A DNA stretch of 64,000 nucleotides from PSLL01 sp964389705 (GTDB lineage Bacteria > Desulfobacterota_D > UBA1144 > Nemesobacterales > CSP1-2): NCBI GenBank assembly GCA_964389705.1, contig CAYMEO010000002.1, forward strand, positions 1 through 64,000. Reading direction: 5' to 3'. Numbering within the stretch: the first letter of the stretch is position 1; each line of letters opens with the position of its first letter. Below are positions 17,732 to 26,757 of the stretch, in pieces. The notes beneath the pieces were generated by a model. That model searched no databases. It saw nothing but the letters and a program-made list of their open reading frames with translations, and was not told the origin of the DNA. Both the position numbers and the translations under genes were made by a program.

Positions 17732-17760
17732 TTGTTTCGTTGTATGTAATAATATATAGT
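17732..17760 (+). promoter_or_regulatory. Candidate dps promoter
   Basis: TTGTTT (17732-17737), a 17-base spacer and TATAGT (17755-17760), leaving a leader of about 30 bases before the dps ATG. The -10 is good and the -35 is weak (3 of 6), as is common for genes that need an activator. Confidence 0.4.
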
Positions 17761-17795
17761 ACTTGTGAGAAGTCCTTATATAAGGAGGTACCAAT

Positions 17796-18269
17796 ATGGA
17801 ACCAAATATAGATCTTTCGGAAGAGCAACGCGGAGGAGTTGTGCTAATCCTCAATGTCTTGCTGTCAGATGAATACGTGCTGTATACGAAAACAAGAAAC
17901 TATCACTGGAATGTTGTTGGACCTCAGTTTCATAGTTTACACGAGTTTTTTGAGCAGCAATATAAAGAGCTTGATGAGATAGTAGATGAGGTAGCAGAGC
18001 GTGTTCGTTCTTTAGGTGGGCAATCACTTGGAACACTTTCGGAATTTTTAAGGCACACGAGGCTCAAAGAGCAGCCGGGTCAATATCCAAATGATCGGGA
18101 GATGATTGCCAGCCTTTTAGGTGATCACGAGGCAATTATTCGGCATTTGCGGATTGATCTTGAGATATGCGCCGATAAGTATAAGGACATGGGGACAAAT
18201 GACTTCCTTATAGGATTGATGGAGAAGCACGAAAAGATGGCATGGATGCTAAGGTCATTTTTAGAATGA
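17796..18269 (+). CDS. dps: Dps family ferritin-like DNA-protection protein
   Basis: 157 residues in a four-helix ferritin-like fold. Ferroxidase-type residues are visible in TRNYHWNVVGPQFHSLHEFFEQQYKELDEIVDEVAERV (H37, H48 and the following Asp/Glu), the intersubunit iron site of Dps dodecamers. The C-terminus is a helix with MEKHEKMAWMLRSFL. Dps oxidises Fe(II) with peroxide, stores iron and protects DNA. AAGGAGG precedes the ATG. It is divergent from the SDH-type protease and lies upstream of clpB; the region after it to 18496 contains no gene but carries an inverted repeat. Confidence 0.93.
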   Translation: MEPNIDLSEEQRGGVVLILNVLLSDEYVLYTKTRNYHWNVVGPQFHSLHEFFEQQYKELDEIVDEVAERVRSLGGQSLGTLSEFLRHTRLKEQPGQYPNDREMIASLLGDHEAIIRHLRIDLEICADKYKDMGTNDFLIGLMEKHEKMAWMLRSFLE

Positions 18270-18411
18270 AAGTTGGCTTAACTTTAGAGAGACAAAACTT
18301 AAGGAGAGATTGGTAGCCGATATTTTTCGGTTTCTGAACAGTCCACATCATGTTAGTTGCCGTGTCGCAGCTGTAGTTCTTCGGCATTGCTTGCTGGGTA
18401 ATTCGAGTTAG

Positions 18412-18442
18412 ATGAAATCAGATTAATCCTACTTGATTTCAT
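18412..18442. promoter_or_regulatory. Inverted repeat upstream of clpB, possible operator
   Basis: A perfect 9-bp inverted repeat ATGAAATCA / TGATTTCAT (18412-18420, 18434-18442) with a 13-base spacer. Its right arm overlaps a possible -35 TTGATT (18433-18438) paired with TATTGT (18455-18460). It is neither a CIRCE nor a HAIR element. Confidence 0.45.
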
Positions 18443-18496
18443 AGAAAGAGGTAATATTGTTAGATATATAGGCAATACATTTGGAGGACTATAAAG

Positions 18497-21094
18497 ATGA
18501 AATGGGAAAAGCTCACAATCAAAGCCAGAGAGGCTATTGAAGAGGCTCAGTCTATTGCACAGGCAGAGAAGCATCAGGTGATTGATATACCCCACGTTCT
18601 TCTTGCACTTCTTAATGAAAAGGGGATTGCATCTGAGATTATAGGGAAGATCATTGTAAACCCCCAAGTTATACGGGATATTGCAAGACGTGAGCTTCGA
18701 CTCTTGCCTAAAGTAGAGGGGGTAACAGACCAGGTTTACTTGAGTCGTGAGATGAGTCAGGCACTAAATACAGCCGAGAAAGAGGCTAAGTCTCTTGGGG
18801 ACGAGTATATAAGTACAGAGCACATACTACTTGGCATTGTACAGCATGCAATAGGCGATATTAAAACCGAGTTCAAACGACTCGGAATAAGTAGGGAAAA
18901 CATCCTCAAAGTTCTAAAAGAGGTAAGGGGTGGACAGAATGTAACTAGTCAAACCCCAGAGGAGACTTTTCAGGCTCTAAAGCAATATGGCAAAGACCTA
19001 ACGGAGATTGCGCGTCAGGGAAAGCTCGACCCTGTAATTGGCCGTGATGATGAAATAAGAAGAGTAATACAGGTTCTACTGAGAAGGACAAAGAATAATC
19101 CCGTACTAATCGGAGAGCCGGGGGTTGGAAAAACTGCAATCGTTGAGGGTCTAGCGCAAAGAATCGTAAATGGCGACGTTCCAGAAGGGTTGAAAAATAA
19201 GCGTCTTATTGCACTCGATATGGGGGCGATTGTCGCGGGAGCCAAGTACCGAGGACAATTTGAGGAGCGTCTTAAGGCGGTTCTAAGGGAGATTACGGAG
19301 TCTCAAGGAGAGATAATCCTCTTTATAGATGAGATCCATACGGTTGTCGGAGCCGGGGCTGCTGAGGGAGCAATGGATGCATCCAATATGCTAAAGCCGG
19401 CCCTTGCGCGTGGAGAGCTCCACTGCATAGGTGCGACTACACTTGATGAATATAGAAAACACATAGAAAAAGACGCCGCACTAGAGAGGAGGTTCCAGCC
19501 TGTTTTTGTAGATGAGCCTTCGGTTGAAGAGACGATTTCAATCCTTCGTGGACTTAAGGAAAAGTATGAAGTCCATCACGGAGTGAAGATAAAAGACGAT
19601 GCACTGATTGCGGCTGCGGTTCTCTCGCATCGCTATATCACGGGAAGGTTCCTGCCAGATAAGGCTGTGGATTTGATAGATGAGGCCGCTGCAAGGCTCA
19701 AGATGGAAATAGATTCCATGCCCACAGAGATTGATGAAGCCCAGAGACGCATTATGCAGCTTGAGATTGAGAGGGAGGCTCTAAAGAAAGAGAAGGATGA
19801 AGGCTCAAAAGAGAAACTGAACGCAATAGAAAGGGAGATTGCCAATCTCAAGGAGCAACTCGATAGTCTGAAGGCACATTGGCAGAGGGAAAAGGAGTAT
19901 ATATCTGAGATCAGACGCATAAAAGAGGAGGTAGATAAGCTGAAGATAGAGGCGGAAAGGGCACAGAGGCAGGGGGATCTATCAAAGGCGTCAGAGATTC
20001 TCTATGGAAGGCTTCCCGAGCTTAATAAGAAGCTAGAGGAGGAGAGTAAGAAGCTTGCTGAGATTCAAAAAACTAGAAAGATGCTCAAGGAAGAGGTGGA
20101 TGCAGAAGACATAGCTGAGATTGTGTCCAAATGGACTGGAATCCCGGTCTCTAGGCTTATGGAGGGCGAGATTGAAAAACTCGTTCACATGGAAGAGAGA
20201 TTATCAAAGAGGGTTATAGGGCAAGAAGAGGCAATAAGAGCCGTCTCTAATGCACTGAGGCGTTCCCGTGCGGGGCTTTCAGATCCTAAACGGCCGATCG
20301 GTTCTTTCATATTCTTGGGCCCTACAGGGGTGGGAAAGACGGAGCTTGCACGGGCGCTTGCAGAGTTCATGTTCGATGATGAAAACGCAATGGTGCGGAT
20401 TGATATGAGTGAATACATGGAGAAGCATACCGTATCGAGATTAATAGGTGCTCCACCGGGTTATGTTGGATACGAAGAGGGAGGACAGTTGACCGAGGCT
20501 GTAAGGAGGCGTCCATATTCTGTAGTATTGTTTGATGAAATTGAGAAGGCACATAATGATGTCTTCAATATTCTGCTTCAAATACTCGATGATGGTCGTT
20601 TAACAGATGGCCACGGGCGAACAGTGGATTTTAGAAATACAATCATTATTATGACATCTAATCTGGGAAGCTCTTACCTGCAGGGTGCAATGAAAGAAGA
20701 GGTAGCCAGACAGAGGGTGATGGATACCCTAAGGGAGCACTTTAGGCCAGAGTTTCTAAATAGGATTGACGAGATAATAATCTTCCGCTCCCTCAGTATG
20801 GAGGACCTAAAGAAGATTGTTGATATACAGATCGAGTACCTGAAAAAGAGATTGGCGGAGAGGAAGATTGAGATTGAACTCACTGAAGGGGCAAAAGAAG
20901 AGCTTGCCGAAATTGGATATGACCCTGTCTACGGAGCAAGACCGCTTAAGAGGACTATACAGAGAACGATAGAGAATCCTCTGGCTACGGAGATTCTAAA
21001 GGGGAATTTTAAAGAGGGAGACACTATAGTTGTGGATGTGGATAAGAATAAGGAATTTATTTTCACAAAGGGAAGGAAGAAAGCAGTGGCCTAA
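18497..21094 (+). CDS. clpB: ATP-dependent disaggregase ClpB
   Basis: 865 residues, the usual ClpB length. Clp_N repeats lie at about 1-145, AAA-1 has Walker A GEPGVGKT (about 209) and the DEIHT Walker B, and a long M-domain coiled coil runs from about 410 to 530 (QRRIMQLEIEREALKKEKDE onward). AAA-2 has GPTGVGKT (about 609), VLFDEIEKAH and the arginine-finger region. The long M-domain separates ClpB from ClpC and ClpA. It extracts polypeptides from aggregates with DnaK/DnaJ and small Hsps; both small Hsps and a J-protein are encoded nearby. TTGGAGG precedes the ATG. Confidence 0.95.
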   Translation: MKWEKLTIKAREAIEEAQSIAQAEKHQVIDIPHVLLALLNEKGIASEIIGKIIVNPQVIRDIARRELRLLPKVEGVTDQVYLSREMSQALNTAEKEAKSLGDEYISTEHILLGIVQHAIGDIKTEFKRLGISRENILKVLKEVRGGQNVTSQTPEETFQALKQYGKDLTEIARQGKLDPVIGRDDEIRRVIQVLLRRTKNNPVLIGEPGVGKTAIVEGLAQRIVNGDVPEGLKNKRLIALDMGAIVAGAKYRGQFEERLKAVLREITESQGEIILFIDEIHTVVGAGAAEGAMDASNMLKPALARGELHCIGATTLDEYRKHIEKDAALERRFQPVFVDEPSVEETISILRGLKEKYEVHHGVKIKDDALIAAAVLSHRYITGRFLPDKAVDLIDEAAARLKMEIDSMPTEIDEAQRRIMQLEIEREALKKEKDEGSKEKLNAIEREIANLKEQLDSLKAHWQREKEYISEIRRIKEEVDKLKIEAERAQRQGDLSKASEILYGRLPELNKKLEEESKKLAEIQKTRKMLKEEVDAEDIAEIVSKWTGIPVSRLMEGEIEKLVHMEERLSKRVIGQEEAIRAVSNALRRSRAGLSDPKRPIGSFIFLGPTGVGKTELARALAEFMFDDENAMVRIDMSEYMEKHTVSRLIGAPPGYVGYEEGGQLTEAVRRRPYSVVLFDEIEKAHNDVFNILLQILDDGRLTDGHGRTVDFRNTIIIMTSNLGSSYLQGAMKEEVARQRVMDTLREHFRPEFLNRIDEIIIFRSLSMEDLKKIVDIQIEYLKKRLAERKIEIELTEGAKEELAEIGYDPVYGARPLKRTIQRTIENPLATEILKGNFKEGDTIVVDVDKNKEFIFTKGRKKAVA

Positions 21095-21101
21095 TTGAAG
21101 G

Positions 21102-21119
21102 AGCGCATTGTAATGCGCT
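21102..21119. repeat. Palindrome, degenerate GTAGGGG-type element, downstream of clpB
   Basis: AGCGCATT and AATGCGCT form a perfect stem around GT, 7 bases after the clpB stop. The flanks GAAGG and TTCTAC resemble the arms of the palindromes at 45856 and 53016. It may end or stabilise the clpB message. Confidence 0.5.
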
Positions 21120-21143
21120 TCTACTGCAATTGTTGGTTGCCGA

Positions 21144-21887
21144 TTACCCAATCGGGGTGTTATGGTGATATATAGAAAAAATAATTTCATCTAGTGTCTC
21201 TTCTGGGTTTTTTGATTCTGTTATAGCCCTTCCAATTACGAGATAGTCTGCTCCCAGGGAAACAGCCTCGGCGGGAGTTGATACCCTCGAATGGTCATCA
21301 ACGCTTGCTCCTATGCGTATTCCAGGAACGACTAATTTGAATCTGTCTCCGAATTCCTTTCTTAAAATCTCGATCTCTTTTCCGGAAGCGACAAGCCCAT
21401 CTACTTTGGCTCTATCGGCAAGTGCAGCAAGTCTAAGTACCGCATCTTGAGAAGAGTTACTTATGCCTATCTGTTTTAGACTCTCCTCATTTTGACTCGT
21501 TAGAATGGTTACTGCAAGAACAATCGGCTTTGGTTTTGATAGTCTCTCTGATTCCAAATTAACTGCTTCTACTGCCCTTTTCATCATATCAAATCCGCCG
21601 AGTGCATGTATCGTAAGCATCTTAATTCCATACCCAATAACCTGTCGTGAAGCGCTTTCAACCGTTGAGGGAATATCGTGGAATTTAAGGTCGAGGAAGA
21701 TCTCGACGCCGATGTCAGTAAATTCTCTAAGACCAGTTAGGCCTGATTTTAAAAAGAGGGTCGGCCCGATTTTGAATGTTTTAATCTTTCCTTTGAGCCT
21801 TTGAACCCAGTTTTGTGCCTCTTCGTAGCGAGGGAAATCTAGGGCTAAGATAATACGATCTTCGGGTCTGAGATTGGGTTTAGTCAT
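21144..21887 (-). CDS. pyrF: Orotidine-5'-phosphate decarboxylase
   Basis: 247 residues with the PyrF TIM-barrel signatures: ILALDFPRYEEA at the start, the catalytic Asp-Lys cluster FLDLKFHDIPSTV, and the phosphate-binding end GIRIGASVDDHSRVSTPAEAVSLGADYLVIGRAIT. It makes UMP from OMP, the last step of de novo pyrimidine synthesis. No other pyr gene is nearby; proS lies upstream on the same strand with a 127-base gap. The gene converges on clpB, with the palindrome at 21102 between them. Confidence 0.94.
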   Translation of the reverse strand: MTKPNLRPEDRIILALDFPRYEEAQNWVQRLKGKIKTFKIGPTLFLKSGLTGLREFTDIGVEIFLDLKFHDIPSTVESASRQVIGYGIKMLTIHALGGFDMMKRAVEAVNLESERLSKPKPIVLAVTILTSQNEESLKQIGISNSSQDAVLRLAALADRAKVDGLVASGKEIEILRKEFGDRFKLVVPGIRIGASVDDHSRVSTPAEAVSLGADYLVIGRAITESKNPEETLDEIIFSIYHHNTPIG

Positions 21888-22014
21888 GTCTATCGAGACA
21901 CAAAAGTAATACCGATAGAGTCTATCTATGAAAGAGGCAATTAATGAATTGCCCTTGCTTTTTCCAAAATTTTCTTTTCACTCTGTTTACTTGTGTAAAT
22001 AAGTGGCTAAATCC

Positions 22015-23730
22015 CTACTTTGCATTTAGAATCGTCTCAATCTCCCTTTCAACCTCCTCAACCTTTACCTTCTTAGAGACTCCGCCTTTTCTGAGTTTTA
22101 TCTCTATGGCTCCTTCTTTGAGAGTTTTCTGTCCTATTATTACATGAACGGGGATTCCAATCAAATCAGCGTCCTTAAATTTAACCCCTGCACTCTCTTC
22201 CCTGTCGTCAATAAGTGTCTCAACACCAAGAGAAACCAGTTTCTTATAGATATACTCAGCCACGTCTTTTACCCGCTCGTCTTTCATATTAAGTGGGAGG
22301 ACTACAACCTCATAGGGCGCGAGGGAGATCGGGAACACAATTCCATTCTCATCATGGTTTTGCTCTATCGCGGCGGCAACAGTCCGTCCGATTCCTATTC
22401 CATAGCAACCCATTATGAAGAACCTCTCTTTCCCGTTCTGGTCAACAAAGGTCGCGCCCATCGCCTCACTATACTTTGTACCGAGTTTAAAGACATGGCC
22501 CACCTCGATACCTCTGCTTGAGCGAAGAACACCGTCTTTACACCTTGGACATAAATCCCCATCCGAGGCTACTCGAATATCGGCGAATTGGTCAATGTGA
22601 AAGTCCCTGCCGGGATTGACGTTTATCAAATGGTAATCCCTTTTGTTCGCACCTGTGACGGCATTTCTGATATTTTTTAATGATCTGTCGGCAATTGTCT
22701 TAACCCTAATTCCAACGGGACCGCTAAACCCAATGGGGCCACGTGTCACATCCTCAATTGTTCTTTCTGAACCGAGCTGAACAATATCGGCACCGATTGC
22801 TCTCTTTAATTTGGTCAAACTCAATTCATGGTTACCCCTTACAAGTGCGGCAATTGGTTTTCCATCAGTCTCAATTATCATGGTTTTTATCAGCCTGTCG
22901 GGCTCAACTTTTAGGAAGGAAGATACCTGCTCCACGGTTTTCATGTTTGGTGTGTGAATCTCTTGAACGGTTCCTTCCTCCTCGAGGTTTTCGAATTTGC
23001 TGTTTTCTCTCTCCTCTATCTCGGCGAGTTCTAGATTTGCTGCATAGTCGCACCTGTTGCAGCTCATAATCACATCTTCCCCGGTAGGGGCGAGAACCAT
23101 AAATTCGTGTGAAAAGTTTCCTCCGATATTGCCAGTATCTGCCAGTACTGCACGAAACTCAAGCCCGCACCTCTCAAATATACGATTATAGGTGTTATAC
23201 ATTGTCCAGTAGGATTTATCTGCCCCCTCATCGTCGGCGTCAAAGCTGTAGGCATCCTTCATTATAAACTCCCTTGCGCGCATAACTCCAAAACGCGGGC
23301 GAATCTCGTCCCTGAATTTTATCTGAATCTGGTAGAGGATAAGGGGGAGTTGTTTATATGATCTCACCTCTTTACGGACTATATCTGTAATAATCTCTTC
23401 ATGAGTGGGGCCAAGGCAAAATTCCCTTTCTGCTCTGTCTCTAAATCTAAGGAGTTCTTTTCCGTACTTATCCCATCTTCCGCTCTCTTTCCATAACTCC
23501 GCCGGGAGAACTAATGGCATAAGCAGTTCAATTGCCCCTGCGAGATTCATCTCTTCCCTTACGATGTTTTCGACCCTTTTTATTGATCGGAGTCCTAGGG
23601 GAAGGTATGTGTAAATTCCCGCTGCGAGTTTTCTTATCATACCTGAGCGGACCATAAGCTTGTGGCTTATCACCTCCGCATCGGCGGGCTCCTCTTTTAG
23701 AGTTGGAAGAAAAAGCTTAGAGTATCTCAA
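22015..23730 (-). CDS. proS: Prolyl-tRNA synthetase (bacterial type with editing domain)
   Basis: 571 residues, class II synthetase. The N-terminal catalytic core begins MRYSKLFLPTLKEEPADAE and contains the motif 2 region FRDEIRPRFGVMRAREFIMKD. The inserted YbaK-type editing domain (about 235-385) includes IAALVRGNHELSLTKLKRA and GPVGI. Motif 3 is GCYGIGIGRTVAAAIEQ, and the anticodon-binding domain follows (about 470-571). It charges tRNA-Pro and clears mis-acylated Ala-tRNA-Pro. It is a housekeeping gene with no obvious operon partner, and the length is normal. Confidence 0.96.
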   Translation of the reverse strand: MRYSKLFLPTLKEEPADAEVISHKLMVRSGMIRKLAAGIYTYLPLGLRSIKRVENIVREEMNLAGAIELLMPLVLPAELWKESGRWDKYGKELLRFRDRAEREFCLGPTHEEIITDIVRKEVRSYKQLPLILYQIQIKFRDEIRPRFGVMRAREFIMKDAYSFDADDEGADKSYWTMYNTYNRIFERCGLEFRAVLADTGNIGGNFSHEFMVLAPTGEDVIMSCNRCDYAANLELAEIEERENSKFENLEEEGTVQEIHTPNMKTVEQVSSFLKVEPDRLIKTMIIETDGKPIAALVRGNHELSLTKLKRAIGADIVQLGSERTIEDVTRGPIGFSGPVGIRVKTIADRSLKNIRNAVTGANKRDYHLINVNPGRDFHIDQFADIRVASDGDLCPRCKDGVLRSSRGIEVGHVFKLGTKYSEAMGATFVDQNGKERFFIMGCYGIGIGRTVAAAIEQNHDENGIVFPISLAPYEVVVLPLNMKDERVKDVAEYIYKKLVSLGVETLIDDREESAGVKFKDADLIGIPVHVIIGQKTLKEGAIEIKLRKGGVSKKVKVEEVEREIETILNAK

Positions 23731-23886
23731 TGTTTTTTACCTCGAAAGAATAAATTACCGATTTTCCCGTTAAAAGCAATAAGAGCGGGTAAAACTCGTA
23801 TTGGTCTGTTGTGTGTATCTTATGTCCCGTCGGTTTAAGAAGCCGATAAGAAATTCGCAATTGGTTTTACAGGTTTTTGTCCCGAC

Positions 23887-24747
23887 CTATAGAGGTATTA
23901 CATCGTGAAAGCGGTCGTAGTCAATCAAAACGCGTCCATCCGGTGTTCTAGACAGTATATCCACAAAACGCATGTTCCAGAGGATTTCCTCTATGGTGAA
24001 TGAATGGCGGGTGTGGATTATCTGTGAAACAGTTTCATCAAGACCAGTAAGTGTAACTACAATCTCGGCTTCTTCCTTGGCCAACGAGTCCTTTGTTGCT
24101 TCATAGAGTGGACTTGTCTCATCAATTATGTGCATCACCGTCCACGTTAGAGAAAATATCGGCGTTCGATTGCGTACCAATTTGAGGTCGTAGAATCGGC
24201 GAATAGGTTGTCCCTCTGCAGTCACTTCGTTGCGTACCAGATTCATCTGCATCTGTGCTTCTAGTATTTGGTTGCGACGCTCGTTGGCTGCGCGAAACAT
24301 AAGGGTTGTCATTCCATTGAAAGGTGCAACAACCGCCACACGGCTAAAAAGCACCCTAGCTGTGGGTCTCGAGAATTTAGCGAACATAAGACCAGTAACT
24401 ATAGCGAATCCAAGCAGACCTATAAGTACCTCCATTGTGACTATTGTGTTCGCATAGAGCGTACGTGGATATACACTTCCATAGCCGACTGTGGCTATAG
24501 TATCAACACTAAAGAAAAAGGCATCGAGGAAGGAGCCTGGCCGGGCGTTCTCAAGGCAATTCCCTCCGGCCAGATATGCCAGAGCAAACAACGCATTGAC
24601 AGCTATATAGAGTAGAACAATGAGTACAAGAAACCTAGGCCATGATATGGTAAGAAATAAATGGTACAAGTCTCGCCAAAGATGTGATACACCCCAGGCT
24701 TTTGCTAGTACTACAGGGATAAGGTAGCGAAGGTATCTCGACTCCAT
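23887..24747 (-). CDS. KirBac-type inward-rectifier potassium channel
   Basis: 286 residues. Two membrane helices flank the pore loop with the selectivity filter TVGYG (86-90) in DTIATVGYGSVYPRT. The C-terminal cytoplasmic immunoglobulin-like Kir domain follows, with RVVAPFNGMTTLMFRAANERRNQI, LTWTVMHIIDETSPL and a conserved IIHTRHSF segment. These channels conduct K+ inward and are gated by lipids, pH or ions. An in-frame stop shortly upstream fixes this as the first ATG; the Shine-Dalgarno is poor. It stands alone between proS and ispG. Prokaryotic Kir channels are patchily distributed, so lateral acquisition is possible. Confidence 0.92.
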   Translation of the reverse strand: MESRYLRYLIPVVLAKAWGVSHLWRDLYHLFLTISWPRFLVLIVLLYIAVNALFALAYLAGGNCLENARPGSFLDAFFFSVDTIATVGYGSVYPRTLYANTIVTMEVLIGLLGFAIVTGLMFAKFSRPTARVLFSRVAVVAPFNGMTTLMFRAANERRNQILEAQMQMNLVRNEVTAEGQPIRRFYDLKLVRNRTPIFSLTWTVMHIIDETSPLYEATKDSLAKEEAEIVVTLTGLDETVSQIIHTRHSFTIEEILWNMRFVDILSRTPDGRVLIDYDRFHDVIPL

Positions 24748-24909
24748 AGCTCCATTGTATCAAACTTAATGGATATTTTCTGACTGGGGTACCGAAGTTT
24801 AGGACCGACAAGCCTACATAAAACCAGTGGGATATATGGAGAAGAATCATCCGATATAGGTAACTTTGATATAACGTCCATTCGAGAAGGTGATATTAAA
24901 TACTGCATA

Positions 24910-25968
24910 CTACTTAACGGCTACCTTCTCGATCTCCTCAATGAGCGCATCAACGAGCTCTTCTTCCTTTACGGACTTGACGAGTTTGCCTTCTTTGTAG
25001 AGCATCCCCTTGCCGCGTCCTCCGGCTATGCCTAGATCGGCTTCCGTAGCTTCTCCGGGGCCGTTTACAACACACCCCAGAATGGCAACCTTGAGTGGTT
25101 TGTCAAAATGAAATTTCCTTACCCTTTCTTCAACCTCATCTACCAGTTTCATAAGGTCAATCTCAAGCCTTCCACACCCCGGACAGGATATTATCTCTAC
25201 CCCGTTTTTTCTAATACCCAAAGACCTTAGTATATCTATCCCGGCATAGACCTCCTGAACCGGATCACCCGTAAGAGATACCCTTATTGTATCTCCGATT
25301 CCTTCGGCAAGAAGGGTGCCTATTCCAATTGCCGACTTTATTGTTCCCATCCTTATTGTTCCCGCTTCTGTAACACCGAGGTGTAATGGGTAATCGGTTT
25401 TTTCAGCAATAATGCGGTAGGCCTTTATCATTGTCATTACATCTGTGGATTTCACAGATATCTTTATGTCCCTAAAATCCAAATCCTCTAGGATGCGCGC
25501 GTGCTTAAATGCACTCTCAGCGAGGGCTTCTGCAGTAGGGCTTCCATATTGCTTGAGTATCTCTTTTTCAAGGGAGCCGGAATTTACACCGATTCTTATA
25601 GGAATTCGTCTCTCTTTGGCAGCATCAACAACCGATTTGATCCTGGCCTTTGACCCTATGTTTCCAGGGTTGATTCTCAGCGCATCCACCCCTTGGTTTA
25701 TTGCCTCAAGTGCCAGACGGTAATCAAAATGAATATCCGAAACTATGGGGATGTTTACCTGCTTCTTTATCTCACCTAGAGATTTTGCGGATTCCATATC
25801 GGGAACGGCGAGTCTTATTATGTCACAGCCCGCTTTTTCAAGTTCTCTTATCTGTGCTACTGTGGCGGGGATATCCCTTGTATCGGTTTTTGTCATAGAC
25901 TGTACACTTATAGGGGCACCACCGCCAATTTTTACATTTCCTACTGTAATCTGTCTTGTTTGTCTCAT
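24910..25968 (-). CDS. ispG: (E)-4-hydroxy-3-methylbut-2-enyl-diphosphate synthase
   Basis: 352 residues. A TIM-barrel domain (RQITVGNVKIGGGAPISVQSM, LRINPGNIG) is followed by a [4Fe-4S] domain with C262, C265 and C299 in CPGCGRLE and GCVVNGPGE, with the conserved E306. It converts MEcPP to HMBPP in the MEP isoprenoid pathway, taking electrons from ferredoxin or flavodoxin. The presence of this gene shows that the organism makes isoprenoids by the MEP route. It is divergent from the Fe-S assembly-type gene at 26268. Confidence 0.96.
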   Translation of the reverse strand: MRQTRQITVGNVKIGGGAPISVQSMTKTDTRDIPATVAQIRELEKAGCDIIRLAVPDMESAKSLGEIKKQVNIPIVSDIHFDYRLALEAINQGVDALRINPGNIGSKARIKSVVDAAKERRIPIRIGVNSGSLEKEILKQYGSPTAEALAESAFKHARILEDLDFRDIKISVKSTDVMTMIKAYRIIAEKTDYPLHLGVTEAGTIRMGTIKSAIGIGTLLAEGIGDTIRVSLTGDPVQEVYAGIDILRSLGIRKNGVEIISCPGCGRLEIDLMKLVDEVEERVRKFHFDKPLKVAILGCVVNGPGEATEADLGIAGGRGKGMLYKEGKLVKSVKEEELVDALIEEIEKVAVK

Positions 25969-26011
25969 TATGGATTTATTAGGTTATTGTCTTTACCATT
26001 TGGTGTCAAGG

Positions 26012-26078
26012 GGGGTAAATATAAGGTGGTTGCCCATGCTGTTACCCCTTAGGGATATAGGCATTTGAGCCCATATCC
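26012..26078. other. Two consecutive hairpins in the ispG / MIP18 intergenic region
   Basis: GGGGTAA (26012-26018) pairs with TTACCCC (26042-26048). Next to it GGATAT-A-GGC (26053-26062) pairs with GCC-C-ATATCC (26069-26078) around a 6-base loop with one mismatch. These lie in the ispG leader direction and upstream of the plus-strand promoter. Their function is unknown. Confidence 0.4.
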
Positions 26079-26094
26079 ACAATACATATGGAGT

Positions 26095-26123
26095 TTGACA
26101 CCATATCCTTTTCGTGATTAAAT
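26095..26123 (+). promoter_or_regulatory. Promoter upstream of the MIP18-family gene
   Basis: A perfect TTGACA (26095-26100), a 17-base spacer and TTAAAT (26118-26123). The predicted leader is about 135 bases. The same -35/-10 type is seen before hppA. Confidence 0.5.
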
Positions 26124-26267
26124 AAAATTAGGGTTGTTATAGCTGTTTTTAGTCATTGTAGATCAAAAGAAGATTTGCTCAAATAAAAGGAATTCTGACC
26201 TCAGACGACCCGATAAGGCTTTGTATATATAGTTTATCTTTTGAATTTTTAAGCTTGGAGGCAAAAT

Positions 26268-26669
26268 ATGGCGATAAAGAAGATCCTTTTAAAAAAGGAA
26301 GAGCCAAAGGAGTCCGAGAAGAAGGTTAATTTTACCACGTTTCAACATTCTCAAGGGCCTGATGAAGCAGTAGAACTAACTGAAGAGAAGGTACTAGAGT
26401 CTCTAAAGACAGTTCGCGATCCAGAGATTCCTGTAGATATTGTAAACCTAGGGCTGATTTATGATGTGAGAATCTCTGGAAGAAGTGTTTATATTAAAAT
26501 GACTCTTACTACTCCTGGATGTGGAATGGGCAAGACCATTGCTAAGCAGGCGGAGAATGCCGTTAAATCTATTGGAGCAAAGGACGTTCTGGTTGAGATT
26601 GTATGGGATCCGCCCTGGAATATAGATATGATGAGCGATGAGGCAAGAGATATACTTGGCATAGGTTAA
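26268..26669 (+). CDS. MIP18/DUF59-family iron-sulfur assembly protein
   Basis: 133 residues. A Lys/Glu-rich N-terminus (about 1-35) leads into a MIP18 domain: EEKVLESLKTVRDPEIPVDIVNLGLIYDV, then TLTTPGCGMGKTIAKQAENAV with the conserved Cys, and VWDPPWNIDMMSDEARDILGI. SufT and related DUF59 proteins help mature Fe-S proteins. Its placement between ispG (a 4Fe-4S enzyme) and an Mrp-type Fe-S carrier fits this role. A PaaD-type role is unlikely because no phenylacetate genes are present. GGAGG precedes the ATG. Confidence 0.88.
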   Translation: MAIKKILLKKEEPKESEKKVNFTTFQHSQGPDEAVELTEEKVLESLKTVRDPEIPVDIVNLGLIYDVRISGRSVYIKMTLTTPGCGMGKTIAKQAENAVKSIGAKDVLVEIVWDPPWNIDMMSDEARDILGIG

Positions 26670-26757
26670 TGTCTGATGTTATATGCACTTATAGTGGGTT
26701 GCCGTGATCTTAGGTGAAAGTTTAGAGCACCTATGAATTCTTTGAAAATTAAAGTCT

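Noticed and set aside
18355..26705. Recurring GTTGCC(G/C) words in intergenic DNA (18355, 21133, 26033, 26698)
   Set aside because: The shared core is only about seven bases and the flanks do not align, so chance is a sufficient explanation.
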